Shown piece by piece: positions 17,255-27,137 of a stretch of DNA of 64,000 nt. The position numbers and the translations under genes are program-made. The notes beneath the pieces were generated by a model that was not told the origin of the DNA, made no database searches, and saw nothing but the letters and a program-made list of their open reading frames with translations. Origin of the DNA: an uncultured Prevotella sp. (GTDB lineage: Bacteria; Bacteroidota; Bacteroidia; Bacteroidales; Bacteroidaceae); contig CALUHC010000035.1 in assembly GCA_944320355.1 (NCBI GenBank), forward strand, positions 62,001 to 126,000, written 5' to 3'. Each line of letters opens with the position of its first letter. Position 1 is the first letter of the stretch.

Positions 17255-17330
17255 GCCCATTATCAATTCTCCATTCTCAATTCCCAATTCTCCGTGCAGC
17301 CCAAATTCTTAATTCCTAACTCTCAATTCT
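17255..17330. repeat. AE-type AATTCTCAATTC cluster
   Basis: Several tandem, imperfect copies of AATTCTCAATTC/AATTCTTAATTCCTAA between the two phosphoesterase genes, running up to the stop codon of the second. It matches the arms of the four-helix element at 34.8-35.4 kb. Confidence 0.65.
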
Positions 17331-18301
17331 TAATTCTTGAAGTCTTCCGGCCAGCAGACCTCGTGCTTCACCATGCCGTCGCTCATGCGGATCCACGTCC
17401 TGAAGCCGCGCTTGCCCTCGGTAAGCTCGATGACGCGCGCACCGCGCCGCCCGTCGGTGTATGTGGTCTTGCCGCCGGTGAACTGGCCATAGCAGAGCAG
17501 GATGCCGTGCCACGGGGTGACGTAGTTGTTCACGTGGTCGTGGCCCACGAACGTTCCCATCACGTCGCCGGCCTCAAGCATGGCGGCGAACATACCCGTG
17601 TTGATGGCCGGCGAGCAGGCCTTCTCGCCGCGCTGGCCCACGAGCGGGTTGCCCAGAGCCGTGGAAGCCTCGTTGTACTCGGGGAAGGGGATGTGGAAGA
17701 AGGCCAGCGCGGGCAGCGGCTTGCCGCCGTTGGCGGCTGTCAGCTCCGCGCTCTTGCGGGCGAACCAGTCCACCTGGTCGCGGCGAAACCAGCCGTATCC
17801 CTTCAGGCTGTCTATCGTGGAGTAGGCGTTGCTGTCCATTACGTAGAGCACGGCGCGCGTCTGCTTGCCGTCGGCCGAGGTCACGCTGATGGCGAAGTCG
17901 GTCCCCTCGGCCTTGGCGTCGAGGCATCCCTGCTTCTTCTTCACGTAGTCATAGAGCTGCGGGCGCGTCAGGTCCTGCTCGTCGTCATGGTTGCCAAAGG
18001 TGATGGCGTAGGGTATCCCGCGGCTTATGGCGGGCTCAAGGGCCTTGTCCAGCCCCTCGGTGGCGGGCTTTGCCGTGGTCACGTCGCCGGTGTAAATCAC
18101 TATGTCGGGTTTCTCCTCGTCGAGCACCCGGTTCATGTTAGCGGCCGCGTCGGCCGTGGCGGGGTCGCCCGCCCGCCAGTGGATGTCGGTGAACTGCACA
18201 ATCTTCAGTTTGCCTTCGTTGTTGAATCTCACGCTCTGTGCGCTCACGGCCAGCATCCCCGCCATGCAGAGTGCGGCAGCGCAGAAAAGTCTTTTTGTCA
18301 T
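17330..18301 (-). CDS. Exported calcineurin-like metallophosphoesterase
   Basis: 323 residues with a signal peptide (MTKRLFCAAALCMAGMLAVSAQ). The dinuclear metal motifs are complete and in order: FTDIH (DxH, about residues 38-42), YTGD (about 70), GNHDD (about 103-107), a central His in FFHIPFPEYNE, and GHDHVNNY. The closest described group is the purple-acid-phosphatase-like exported phosphoesterases (Dcr2/PhoD-like). It is the first gene of a likely two-gene unit with the alkaline-phosphatase-like gene, separated by 151 bp of AE repeat. I saw no recognisable pho box. Confidence 0.85.
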   Translation of the reverse strand: MTKRLFCAAALCMAGMLAVSAQSVRFNNEGKLKIVQFTDIHWRAGDPATADAAANMNRVLDEEKPDIVIYTGDVTTAKPATEGLDKALEPAISRGIPYAITFGNHDDEQDLTRPQLYDYVKKKQGCLDAKAEGTDFAISVTSADGKQTRAVLYVMDSNAYSTIDSLKGYGWFRRDQVDWFARKSAELTAANGGKPLPALAFFHIPFPEYNEASTALGNPLVGQRGEKACSPAINTGMFAAMLEAGDVMGTFVGHDHVNNYVTPWHGILLCYGQFTGGKTTYTDGRRGARVIELTEGKRGFRTWIRMSDGMVKHEVCWPEDFKN

Positions 18302-18337
18302 GTTTGTTGTTTATTGTTGTTTGGTTTATATTGTCGT

Positions 18338-19180
18338 TTATGGGTTCTCTACATTACATTTAATGGTTCTTGTCAGCACGATCGGGGTCGGATTGTAAGT
18401 CGGAGCTTTGGGATATAGGGTCACGGTCACCTTAAGTTCCACATTCCGTGGCATTGACGGCTTGATAATATTCTCATAACGATCGTAATATTCTGCGGCA
18501 TCCTCTGGGTCTTTGGGGATAGAAACCGAACTTGCATACTTCTTCACATATAACATTGTGGCAAAGTTTCCGTTGGTTTGGCAGATAAATTTGCCATCAT
18601 AAACCTTTGAGAACAAAACTCCAACGTCATTCCCATCATCATCGATTGATGGATTGAAGTTCATATCCGCATCCCCCACAATAGCCGTGGAAATTGTGTA
18701 ATGATCTATCTTAGAAGCAACTTCAGGATTCAATACTACCTCTATTGGCTCTTTTGTACCGATAGAGAAATATCCATAAATATTCATCCTTTGATACGAA
18801 GAGCCTCCTTCTCCATGCACTGGAGGCACCGAGCTATTTGTCGGAAAGAACTTGTTATATTTGTCTTTTAAGCATAAAGTCGGTGTCTTCGTTATATAGA
18901 AAACGCCAAGAGGCTTGTTGTAATTAGGAGTCAAAACATAAACAGAAGAATTTTTGCTACCTGGAACCATGAGCTGCGACAAAGAGCTTATATTTGTCTG
19001 ACTATTTCCTGACAATGTTCCGCTAATGTCTGAAGTTCCAGTTGTTGTCATCTTAATTATGCTTGTGTCAACGGAAGCCGTTTTCTTACCAATAAACTTA
19101 GAAAGAAGGAAGTTCGCCCCCTTATTAACTATAGACATAACATTCTTATTATCCTTATTTGCAAGTGGGTCACCTATCAT
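18338..19180 (-). CDS. Hypothetical protein in AT-rich islet, possibly 5'-truncated
   Basis: 280 residues, not recognised. Serine, threonine and asparagine rich (for example TGTSDISGTLSGNSQTNISS, about 47-66), with alternating hydrophobic patterns suggesting a beta-rich extracytoplasmic protein, yet no signal peptide is encoded in this frame. Immediately upstream an ATGAAAAAGTTCTGCAAATGA stretch starts as a signal peptide would and stops after six codons, so the original start may have been lost by a small indel. Base composition is much more AT-rich than the neighbours, as is the lipoprotein gene 31 bp upstream; the pair is probably one operon and perhaps recently acquired. Confidence 0.5.
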   Translation of the reverse strand: MIGDPLANKDNKNVMSIVNKGANFLLSKFIGKKTASVDTSIIKMTTTGTSDISGTLSGNSQTNISSLSQLMVPGSKNSSVYVLTPNYNKPLGVFYITKTPTLCLKDKYNKFFPTNSSVPPVHGEGGSSYQRMNIYGYFSIGTKEPIEVVLNPEVASKIDHYTISTAIVGDADMNFNPSIDDDGNDVGVLFSKVYDGKFICQTNGNFATMLYVKKYASSVSIPKDPEDAAEYYDRYENIIKPSMPRNVELKVTVTLYPKAPTYNPTPIVLTRTIKCNVENP

Positions 19181-19211
19181 TTGCAGAACTTTTTCATTTC
19201 ACTCCATTTTA

Positions 19212-19526
19212 TTAAAAAATATAAATATGACAACTATTCTCCGTAACCATAATAGCAGATATTCCATCTAAAGGAACATATACTTTAATTCCATCTCCGT
19301 CATCCAATACCAGCATATCTCCTTCTATGCTGACAATGTATGAATCATCAGGCAAAGTGTACCTATCAGGAAAATGAACAAAAGCGGTTTTTATCCCCAA
19401 ACTCCTGATCTTGTCGGCGTTGCGTTGCGCCAGCGTGGGATAGTCGTCATCGTCGTCGCTGCAGGCTGTGAAGCCAAGGGTGAGCGTGGCGGAAAGGAAC
19501 AGTAGAAGCAGTTTCTTCAAAATCAT
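19212..19526 (-). CDS. Small hypothetical lipoprotein
   Basis: 104 residues. Lipoprotein signal MILKKLLLLFLSATLTLGFTAC followed by a run SDDDDD, the acidic stretch that in Bacteroidetes marks export to the cell surface. The mature part (about 80 residues) is beta-rich with no family recognised. It leads into the hypothetical gene at 18338-19180 on the same strand. The first third is GC-rich like the chromosome, while the 3' part and the next gene are AT-rich. Confidence 0.65.
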   Translation of the reverse strand: MILKKLLLLFLSATLTLGFTACSDDDDDYPTLAQRNADKIRSLGIKTAFVHFPDRYTLPDDSYIVSIEGDMLVLDDGDGIKVYVPLDGISAIMVTENSCHIYIF

Positions 19527-19671
19527 AATGCTGAATTTAATTTGGTTTGTTGATGCGTTATATCAGACGTTGCGAGGCATGATGGACGGCACTCTGCCCG
19601 TGCTCCCGATGTCCTGCGGCCGGAGGCAGAACTTTGTTTTTTGATACTCGGCGGGCAGGCCGCACACCGTC

Positions 19672-19817
19672 TGTAACCCATTGACTGTCAGTAGGGTTGC
19701 GAGACGTGCCGTTTCGCAGTGCAAAACAGGCCGTTTCGCACGGTGAAACGGGTCGTTTTGGAAGCCAAAACGGCGCATTTTGCGAGCCGAAACGGCAGGC
19801 TTTGATTTTTGATACGG
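19672..19817. repeat. 22-bp palindrome array (PA), copy 4
   Basis: Five units at 22-bp spacing (19701-19802). Left flank GTAACCCATTGACTGTCAGT, right flank CTTTGATTTTTGATACGG. Inverted relative to copies 1 and 3. Another CTTTGTTTTTTGATAC at 19632-19647 suggests remains of a second copy. The rest of the 409-bp spacer has no gene. Confidence 0.88.
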
Positions 19818-19935
19818 ATTTTGGCATCATGCACGCTGTAACAAAATGGGCAATAATGCTCTTGTCTTTAATGTAAGAACCGGCCGGGCCAAGGCGGCAT
19901 CCGGCCGGTTCGAGCGTATGTGCAGTGTTGTCTTT

Positions 19936-21417
19936 TCAGTCTGTGAGCCACCATGGCATGGCGGTGGTGCGGTCGTTGTTGGCGCCAAACTGGCGGGTGA
20001 TGGCCTCCTCCACGTTGGCCGTGTTATAGCGGTACTCCGTGTCGGGGTACATCCAGCGGTAGGGTATGGGGTTCTCTGCGAGGTGCCTGAAGCCGGGATA
20101 GCCCGTGCGCAGGTTCTCGAAGTAGGGATCCCAGCCTCCCTGATAGAAGCTCACGCAATACTTCTGGAAGATGATGCGCTCTATCTTCTGCTCGTCTGTC
20201 AGCGTGTCGTCGAAGCGGACGAGGTCTCGCGTGAGGTAGCTTGCGGCGGAATCCTGCGTCACGTACTGCGAGTAGTCGGTGGCGTAGGTCTCGTAGAAGC
20301 TGAAAGAGGCCCTCACACCGTTCTCATAATACTGCCTGGCGTCGCCGCTGATCCAGCCGCGCACCACGGCCTCTGCCAGCACCTGCTGCAGTTCGGCATA
20401 GCCCATCAGCATGGTCGGCTCCACGATAGGGTCGGTGCGGAAGCGCGAGTTGATCTGTGAGATTCTTCCGTGACTTACAAGGCTCACGTTATACCCCTGC
20501 GCAGCTATGGGATCTCCGCCAGCGTATGCAGTAAAGTCGTTGATGGCCTTGCCAGCCTCTGACGCCGTGTTGGTGGGCAGGCAGAAGAGGAAGAGGCGCG
20601 GGTCTTTACGCTCGGCCATGCGGGCTATGTATGTACTGTCCATATAGTAGCCCGACCACTGCGCATCGAACTGCGGGTAGCGGTTGCCCTCCTGGTCGAT
20701 GTAAGTGAGCTGCCCGTTGTCAGCATTGCTCTCCATGAGCGGCAACTGCGCCACGCGGGCAAACTCCTGCCGCACGTTGTGAGTGCCGACAGTGGTCTTG
20801 TGAGACAGCGTCATAAGCACCTTGAGGTGGAACGAGTTAATAAGCTTGCGCCACTGCTGCAGGTCTCCGCCGTAAATGATGTCTCCGCTGACCGTCACCC
20901 CCTCATCCATCGCTGCGAGTTGTTCCTCGGCCTCGTTGAGCTCATCGAGTATTCCGGCGAACACATCTTCCTGAGTGTCGTACTTGGGCGAGAAGACACC
21001 CTCAGTTTGCCCTTTCAGTGCCTCGGAATAAGGAATGTCACCGAAGCGGAGCGTCAGCTCGTAGAAGTGGAACGAGCGTATGAACTTGTAGATTGGGATA
21101 TAGGTTGAGTCGCCTGTGCGCAACGCCTCTTCCTTCATCTTCTCCACTTGCAGCAGCTCGTTGTTGTATGTGTCGAAGCTGCCGCGGTCCCACTCGTAAT
21201 ACTGTTCCGTGTTGTGGCCGTCGGTCTGGATAACCATCTTGTCGGCGTACATACCGTCTGTGCCGCGCGTAAAGGCATCCTGGCACACTTTGGGCAGCAG
21301 CAGCTGGGCAGGAACCTCAACCGGGTCGTTGGGGTTTGTGTTCATCTCGTCGAACGGTTCGCACGAGCAGAATGCCATTGCGGCGATGAATATCGGCAAT
21401 AATATCTTTGATTTCAT
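19936..21417 (-). CDS. SusD/RagB-family surface lipoprotein
   Basis: 493 residues. Lipoprotein signal MKSKILLPIFIAAMAFCSC followed by acidic EPFDEMNTNPNDP. The opening, the early FHFYELTLRFGDIPYSEAL and the C-terminal segment ending in WYL-like WWLTD match the SusD-like group (SusD/RagB, SusD-like_2). It works as the lid and ligand-catching subunit on top of the SusC transporter encoded 28 bp upstream. The ligand is unknown: no glycoside hydrolase, peptidase or outer lipoprotein gene accompanies the pair, which leaves peptides or other small nutrients as likely as glycans. Confidence 0.92.
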   Translation of the reverse strand: MKSKILLPIFIAAMAFCSCEPFDEMNTNPNDPVEVPAQLLLPKVCQDAFTRGTDGMYADKMVIQTDGHNTEQYYEWDRGSFDTYNNELLQVEKMKEEALRTGDSTYIPIYKFIRSFHFYELTLRFGDIPYSEALKGQTEGVFSPKYDTQEDVFAGILDELNEAEEQLAAMDEGVTVSGDIIYGGDLQQWRKLINSFHLKVLMTLSHKTTVGTHNVRQEFARVAQLPLMESNADNGQLTYIDQEGNRYPQFDAQWSGYYMDSTYIARMAERKDPRLFLFCLPTNTASEAGKAINDFTAYAGGDPIAAQGYNVSLVSHGRISQINSRFRTDPIVEPTMLMGYAELQQVLAEAVVRGWISGDARQYYENGVRASFSFYETYATDYSQYVTQDSAASYLTRDLVRFDDTLTDEQKIERIIFQKYCVSFYQGGWDPYFENLRTGYPGFRHLAENPIPYRWMYPDTEYRYNTANVEEAITRQFGANNDRTTAMPWWLTD

Positions 21418-21445
21418 GATTGTTTCTTCTTGATAAGAATGTTGA

Positions 21446-24400
21446 TTAGAATGTCATATTGACCCCAATTCCTATGTAGCGGGCCGTCGGGTCGTTAGAG
21501 CCGTCGTTCTCGCCGGTGTCTCCGCTGATGTCCGGGTCAATCCAAGGAGCCTTGGACCACAGTGCGGCGTTGTTGCAGAACACGGTGCCGGTGAGCCCTT
21601 TTATTGGAGAATCCTCGGGGAGCAGCTTCTTGAAGTCATAGCTCAAGGCTATCTGGCTTATCTTGAGGTAAGTGCGGCTGAAGGTGTTTGCGAAGAACTC
21701 ATCCATATCATCGGTCACCGTAGCGCGGTAAGGATAGTTCTGGCACCACGACTGCCAGTCAACAGCCTTGTCGAACTTCTTGAACACGCGGGTGTCTTTT
21801 ATTATGTTGCCGTGCGTGTCGTAGGTCACCTCTCCGCTCACCACGGTCACTGCGTTCGGCACATACACCGGCGTGGGATTACCTTTCTCATCGCGGTTGG
21901 CGTACTCCTGGTCGCGGTACATGGTCGAGTTGGGGTGCTTGCCGCCCCACCAGAGCTTCGGGCTGAGGTTCGAGAAGATCTTTCCGCCGATGGCCGCGTT
22001 GAGGTTGATGGTCAGGGTGAAGTCCTTATACTTGAACTTGTTCTGCATTCCGAGGCGCACATCCGGCTCGTAGTGGCCCACGTTGCGCTGGTAAGGATCG
22101 GCCAAAGGCGAACCGTTGGCGTCAACGATCACCGTGCCGTTGGGGTCGCGCTGCCACACTTCAGCATAGAAAGCGTCGGCGCGTTCACCCTCGCGCAGGT
22201 TGCCGAAGTACTTCTCGCCGCCGTAAATCTCGGTGAGCTTGCGCACACTGTGGCTGACGTTGAGGTCGAAGTTCCACTTGAAGTCCTTCATGTCTATCGC
22301 CTTCACACCGATCATAGCCTCAATACCGTTGGTCGTGTATTTGTTTCCGTTGATCTTGCGACTGTCGAATCCCGAAGCCTGCGATATGAGCATATCGAGA
22401 ATCTGGTTGGTGTCTATGTTGCGGTAATAGCTGAAATCAAGCGACACGCGGCCGAGGAACGACGTGGAGAGGCCCACCTCCCACGACGTGGTCTTCTCGG
22501 GCTTGATGTCATAGTTGACGAGTGCCGAGGGGTAACTAACCACAGGGTTCGATCCCCAGTAGTTTTCCTTGTTGTAAACCTGCAGTATCTGGTACGGGTC
22601 GAGGTCGCTGCTGACCGTTGCCCACGATGCCATCACCTTCAGGTAGTCGATGAACTTAGGCATCTTTACGTAGTCTGAGATTACCGAGCTTATGGCAACG
22701 GAGGGATAGAAGTAAGAGTTGTTGCCTGTGGCGATGGTCGACGACCAGTCATTACGCGCCGTCGCAGAGAGGTAAGCGTACTTGGACAAGTCTATGTTCA
22801 CCGAGCCGTAGACGCTTCGTATTTCCTTTTCGCTGCGCGAACCCCACAACGGGTTCGCCGAGTCAAACGTTATGATGGAGCCGGTGGAGTTGTTCAACGA
22901 GTAGACTCCCGGCACATTGAGCCCGTCGGTCGAGGCGTAGTCGTTGCGGTAGCGGCGGTAGAACACCGACGAACCGGCGTTGACGGTGAGGTTGATGTCG
23001 CTCATGAAGCTCTTGGTGTAGGTGAGCAGCACGTCGGCGTCGACGTTCTCCTGCACCTCGTTCCACACCTGGTAGTTGCCTTCGCGCGAGTTGCCGTAGC
23101 GCATATACGACTTCGGCGTCTCGTGCTCCGTGAGGTTCTTGTTGGAGCGCATGGAGACGCGGCCCATGACGCTAAGCTCCGGCAGTATCTGGTAGTTCAG
23201 GCGGAGCTGCCCTGTGAGCACGTTGCGGCGCTGCTTGCGCTTGCTTTGGGTTATGGCGAAGTAGGGATTGTTGTACCAGGCGTAGTTGTAGCTGGCCTGG
23301 CGGTAGCCTTCCATGCCGGGAACCCACTGGTGTGCCTCGAGGTCCTTGCCGTCAACGTCGTCACCCATCCACTCTATGATGTTGTACATATAGTTGGCCG
23401 GGTGGTAGCCGTAGTCGGGATAGTTGGGCGAATAGACCATGTTGTAGTTCAGCATGGCGTCGAGGGTGAGCTTGCTGCTTATGTCGAACGAGGTGTTTAT
23501 GTTCAGTCCGCCGTTCTGGAGCGACGTCGTGGGAGCCTGGCCCTTCTGGTAGGCGTACTGGCCGAGCACGTAGACGCGGGCCTTGTCGCCCTTGTACGAG
23601 AGCGAGAGGGTGTTGTTGGTGATGAGGCCCGTCTCGAGGAAGTCGCCGATGTTGTCGTGCGACACGAGCGGCATGGGCACTCGCTCGTAGCGGCTCTGGT
23701 CGTCATACTGTGTCCCTTCCACGCTTCCCCACCATGGAATGGTCTCGCCGGTCACCTTGTCGCGTATGGGGCTGTTCCACTGCGGGGCCATGTTGCCCAC
23801 GTCGAGGCGCGGTCCCCACTGCATATCGTCGTCGGAGATGCCTCCGCCCTCGCCGTCCCAGAAGGCGTAATTGCCCTGCGAGCCGCTTCCGAACTCGTGC
23901 TGCGTCTCGGGGAAGGCGGTGTATCCGGCCTGCACCATGTCCTTTGTGGAGAAGTTTATCTCTATTCCCTCCTTCTCGGCGCGCTTGGTGGTTATCATGA
24001 TTGCGCCGTTGCGGCCGCGCGCTCCGTAGAGAGCCGAGGCGGCAGTACCCTTCAGCACGTTGACGCTGGCTATGTTCTCGCTGGAGAGGTCGAACAGGTC
24101 TGACTCGATGGGCACGCCGTCGAGCACTATGAGCGGGGTCTTGCCGCGCAGCGAGAACGTGGGCGACTGGAACATTCCCGAGGGCACAGACACGGTGAGT
24201 CCGGCCACCTCGCCCTGCAGCGAGGCTCCGGCGTTCAGGTTTCCGGCGGCTGCTATGTCGGCTCCCTCCACCTGCTGGGTGGTGTAGCCGAGCTTCTTCT
24301 TCTCCTGCTTGATGCCGATGGCGGTGACCACCACCTCGTTGATGCTCTGCACGTTGGACGTGAGGTTGACGTCGAGCACGCCGCCCGTCACCTTCTTCTC

Positions 24401-24631
24401 CACGGGGTTGGTGCCCACGTAAGAGAACACGAGCACGGCGTTCTTGTCGGCGTTGAGCGTGTAGCGACCGTTCATGTCGGTCACTGTTCCTGTCTTGGTG
24501 CCTTTCACCATGACGGAGGCGCCCACAACGGGGCCCATTTCATCGGTTACCGTTCCGCTGATCTTGATGGACTGGGCGTACATCGAGATACTCACGCACA
24601 GCATACCGGCGAAAGTACAAATCTTCTTCAT
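21446..24631 (-). CDS. SusC/RagA-family TonB-linked outer-membrane transporter
   Basis: 1061 residues. Signal peptide (MKKICTFAGMLCVSISMYAQ), a carboxypeptidase-regulatory-like domain (about 22-105, ISGTVTDEMGPVVGASVMVK), a TonB-box region NEVVVTAIGI, a plug (about 120-230, with LIVLDGVPIESDLFDLSS and VLKGTAASALYGARGRNGAIMI) and a long barrel ending in Phe (GVNMTF). Forms the pedal-bin transporter with the SusD protein encoded directly downstream. A small secreted protein gene lies upstream on the same strand, with a GC-rich hairpin in between. Confidence 0.95.
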   Translation of the reverse strand: MKKICTFAGMLCVSISMYAQSIKISGTVTDEMGPVVGASVMVKGTKTGTVTDMNGRYTLNADKNAVLVFSYVGTNPVEKKVTGGVLDVNLTSNVQSINEVVVTAIGIKQEKKKLGYTTQQVEGADIAAAGNLNAGASLQGEVAGLTVSVPSGMFQSPTFSLRGKTPLIVLDGVPIESDLFDLSSENIASVNVLKGTAASALYGARGRNGAIMITTKRAEKEGIEINFSTKDMVQAGYTAFPETQHEFGSGSQGNYAFWDGEGGGISDDDMQWGPRLDVGNMAPQWNSPIRDKVTGETIPWWGSVEGTQYDDQSRYERVPMPLVSHDNIGDFLETGLITNNTLSLSYKGDKARVYVLGQYAYQKGQAPTTSLQNGGLNINTSFDISSKLTLDAMLNYNMVYSPNYPDYGYHPANYMYNIIEWMGDDVDGKDLEAHQWVPGMEGYRQASYNYAWYNNPYFAITQSKRKQRRNVLTGQLRLNYQILPELSVMGRVSMRSNKNLTEHETPKSYMRYGNSREGNYQVWNEVQENVDADVLLTYTKSFMSDINLTVNAGSSVFYRRYRNDYASTDGLNVPGVYSLNNSTGSIITFDSANPLWGSRSEKEIRSVYGSVNIDLSKYAYLSATARNDWSSTIATGNNSYFYPSVAISSVISDYVKMPKFIDYLKVMASWATVSSDLDPYQILQVYNKENYWGSNPVVSYPSALVNYDIKPEKTTSWEVGLSTSFLGRVSLDFSYYRNIDTNQILDMLISQASGFDSRKINGNKYTTNGIEAMIGVKAIDMKDFKWNFDLNVSHSVRKLTEIYGGEKYFGNLREGERADAFYAEVWQRDPNGTVIVDANGSPLADPYQRNVGHYEPDVRLGMQNKFKYKDFTLTINLNAAIGGKIFSNLSPKLWWGGKHPNSTMYRDQEYANRDEKGNPTPVYVPNAVTVVSGEVTYDTHGNIIKDTRVFKKFDKAVDWQSWCQNYPYRATVTDDMDEFFANTFSRTYLKISQIALSYDFKKLLPEDSPIKGLTGTVFCNNAALWSKAPWIDPDISGDTGENDGSNDPTARYIGIGVNMTF

Positions 24632-24717
24632 AAATAACTTAATATAGGTATGTGTATCTTAGTTATCCCTTTCCGGGCGGCATGGCCCTGTGGTTTCCAT
24701 GGCGGCGGCAAAGCGAT

Positions 24718-24776
24718 GCCCGGCCGAGAGCCGCCCCCGAGGCGGTTGGCGGCACAGGAGCGGCTCTCGCCGGGCT
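24718..24776. terminator. GC-rich hairpin between the 166-aa gene and susC
   Basis: A 16-bp stem with one bulge (GCCCGGCCGAGAGCCGC against GCGGCTCTCGCCGGGC), no T-run. It could weaken readthrough or stabilise the upstream message, setting different levels for the small secreted protein and SusC. Confidence 0.45.
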
Positions 24777-24799
24777 TGCCTTCTGCCCTTGCGGGGCGG

Positions 24800-25300
24800 T
24801 TAGTCTTGCAGCGACACGCGGTCGAACACGGCGAGCAGCTTGCCGGTGTCTTTCTTGCCGGCGCGCAGAGCCTTCTCAAACGACTGGCTGTCCTCTGAGT
24901 AGTAGGCCGAGATGGCCACGTTGAGCACGCGCAGCATCTTGTCCTGTGCCTGCTGCGCCGTCATCTCGTTCTTCTCGACGGCCTTCTCAAGACCCTTGCC
25001 GACACGGCGCACGGCGTTGTATATGTCGCCCTTCTTGAACACGATGCGGGTGGTGGGGTCGCCCGGAACCACCGGCACGCGCTTCACGCACAGCTTCTCC
25101 AACTGGTTGTAGAGGCAGGTGGCCTCCTTGCCGAACTCGCCGTCTGACACAGCGGCCAGCTCCTCGGCGGTGGGCTTGTCGGTAACCGAATAGAATGTCC
25201 ATGTAGAGTTTGCGGCCTCGGCCGTATTCTCTGCAGCACTGAGGCTCATGCCTGAGCAGAGCCCGATCAACATAACTAATACAACAACTGTCTTACGCAT
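24800..25300 (-). CDS. Small secreted protein upstream of susC, function unknown
   Basis: 166 residues. Signal peptide (MRKTVVVLVMLIGLCSGMSLSA), then a helical domain with two cysteines (ATCLYNQLEKLCVKRVPVVPG, about residues 62-82) that could form a disulfide. No family recognised. It has its own -7 box and precedes SusC/SusD on the same strand with a 168-bp gap holding a strong hairpin, so it is either the first gene of this unit or expressed at a higher level than the transporter. Confidence 0.65.
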   Translation of the reverse strand: MRKTVVVLVMLIGLCSGMSLSAAENTAEAANSTWTFYSVTDKPTAEELAAVSDGEFGKEATCLYNQLEKLCVKRVPVVPGDPTTRIVFKKGDIYNAVRRVGKGLEKAVEKNEMTAQQAQDKMLRVLNVAISAYYSEDSQSFEKALRAGKKDTGKLLAVFDRVSLQD

Positions 25301-25353
25301 AGCTTTTGAGTTTTAATTATTAATCCTTGTTTTCTTTCCTTATTTTCACGCTG

Positions 25354-25361
25354 CAAAATTA
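25354..25361 (-). promoter_or_regulatory. -7 box of the small secreted protein/susCD unit
   Basis: TAATTTTG on the minus strand, about 54 nt before the start codon at 25300. The -33 element is poor at the normal spacing. Confidence 0.5.
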
Positions 25362-25654
25362 GACAGCGGCTGTTTCAACGTTGTTTCATCGTGATTAAAA
25401 GCCTGTTCAATTGTGTTTAAATGTTATTTCAGCGGCGGCTGACCGATGCGACCGGCGCCCGCCCCGCACACATGAATATATAGAATATGTGTCTGCAAGT
25501 GGACAAGCCGTTATATGGTTTCGCCACTCCGCGTGCTTGCACTTAGCGCGAAACAACGGTAAAAATATTTGACAGGGCGAAGTGATGAAACAGAAGCGGG
25601 AAGACGGCAAGAAGTAAAATTTATTGACAAAAAGCTCGCGCCGCGCGGCCGAAC

Positions 25655-25765
25655 ACGCCGTACCGGACGGCGAAACGCGCCGTTTCGCAATCCCAGAAGG
25701 GCCGTTCCGGCACGCGAAACGGCACGTTTGGCAAGCCGTTTCAGGCCAAAAGACAAAGATTCGGA
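25655..25765. repeat. 22-bp palindrome array (PA), copy 5 (degenerate)
   Basis: Three to four units, one badly mutated (CAGAAGGGCCGTTCCGGC), the others regular. Flank CATGACAATCAATGACTTAC at 25832-25851 resembles the usual PA end. The rest of the 814-bp spacer between the divergent secreted-protein gene and pta holds no coding frame I can support. Confidence 0.65.
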
Positions 25766-26061
25766 CCGCCTTTCGGCAGATTTTGCGGTGTACATCATTG
25801 CACAACACGCCCCGAAATCAGCACAAACCCCATGACAATCAATGACTTACGGATGCGTGCCCATTTTGGCGATATTTGCCCCCGAGGCAGCCGGCGGCCG
25901 CAAATACGCGATTATTGACCCACACAAAACGGCAGGCGCAAAGGCTTTGCGACACGCGGCCGCAGAAGGGCGGGCAACCGGCCGGCAGGGTTTTAACCAC
26001 AGTTAACCGTCGGGCAGGGAAAAAACCACGCCCGGCAAGGACAGTTTCCGAATATTTTTCT

Positions 26062-26069
26062 TACTTTTG
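26062..26069 (+). promoter_or_regulatory. -7 box of pta
   Basis: TACTTTTG, 45 nt before the pta start. The -33 region is not a clear TTTG. Confidence 0.5.
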
Positions 26070-26114
26070 CAAAGTGGAAATTACAAAAACACAATGATAA
26101 ATTTATAACCAAAA

Positions 26115-27128
26115 ATGGATTTAGTAAAACAAATCATCGAGCGCGCTAAAAGCAACAAGCAGCGCATCGTGCTCCCCGAAGCAACCGAGGAGCGCACACT
26201 GAGGGCAGCAGACAAGGTGCTGGCCGACGACATAGCCAACCTGATACTCATCGGCAACCCCGACGAAATCAACTCGCTGGCCGGGCAGTGGGGCCTGACC
26301 AACATCGGCAAGGCCACCATAGTGGACCCGGAGAACAACCCCAAGAGCGAGGAGTACGCCGCCCTGCTGGCCGAGCTCCGCAAGAAGAAGGGCATGACCA
26401 TCGAGCAGGCACGCGAGCTGGTGAAGAACCCCCTCTACCTCGGCTGCATGATAATAAAGACCGAGGGAGCCGACGGCCAGATAAGCGGAGCGCTGAGCAC
26501 CACCGCCGACACGCTGCGCCCGGCCCTGCAGATCATCAAGTGCAAGCCCGGCATCAGCTGCGTGAGCGGCGCCATGCTGCTCATCACCAAGCAGAAGCAG
26601 TATGGCGAGGACGGCATACTCGTGGTGGGCGACGTGGCCGTGACCCCCATGCCCGACGCCGACCAGCTGGCGCAGATAGCCATCTGCACAGCCGAGACGG
26701 CGCAGAGCGTGGCCGGATTCGCCGACCCGCGCGTGGCCATGCTGAGCTTCTCGACCAAGGGCAGCGCGCAGCACGAGGTTGTTGACAAGGTGGTGGAGGC
26801 CACACGCCTGGCCCACGAGCGCAAGCCCGAGCTGAAGATTGACGGCGAGCTGCAGGCCGACGCCGCCCTGGTGCCCTCAGTAGGCGAGCACAAGGCTCCC
26901 GGAAGCCCCATCGCCGGCCACGCCAACGTGCTGGTGTTCCCCTGCCTCGAAGTGGGCAACATAGGCTACAAGCTCGTGCAACGCCTCGGCGACGCAGAGG
27001 CACTGGGTCCCATCCTGCAAGGCATCGCCCGCCCGGTGAACGACCTCAGCCGCGGCTGCTCCGTCGATGACATCTACAAAATGGTGGCCATCACAGCCTG
27101 CCAGGCCATGGACGCGAAGAAGGGATAA
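26115..27128 (+). CDS. pta: Phosphate acetyltransferase
   Basis: 337 residues, the short single-domain form. Converts acetyl-CoA and phosphate to acetyl phosphate; with ackA downstream it makes ATP during acetate formation. Typical features are [15 protein letters not shown] near the N-terminus, [18 protein letters not shown] and the C-terminal [13 protein letters not shown] and [12 protein letters not shown]. Length fits the family (about 330). In most genomes pta and ackA lie directly together; here a 626-bp gap with a four-helix-bundle gene inside inverted repeats separates them, on the same strand. Confidence 0.96.
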   Translation: MDLVKQIIERAKSNKQRIVLPEATEERTLRAADKVLADDIANLILIGNPDEINSLAGQWGLTNIGKATIVDPENNPKSEEYAALLAELRKKKGMTIEQARELVKNPLYLGCMIIKTEGADGQISGALSTTADTLRPALQIIKCKPGISCVSGAMLLITKQKQYGEDGILVVGDVAVTPMPDADQLAQIAICTAETAQSVAGFADPRVAMLSFSTKGSAQHEVVDKVVEATRLAHERKPELKIDGELQADAALVPSVGEHKAPGSPIAGHANVLVFPCLEVGNIGYKLVQRLGDAEALGPILQGIARPVNDLSRGCSVDDIYKMVAITACQAMDAKKG

Positions 27129-27137
27129 GTCGTACAT

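Noticed and set aside
19936-25300. Glycan utilisation locus around the SusC/SusD pair
   Set aside because: No glycoside hydrolase, lyase or outer glycan-binding lipoprotein adjoins the pair, so calling it a polysaccharide locus would be unsupported.
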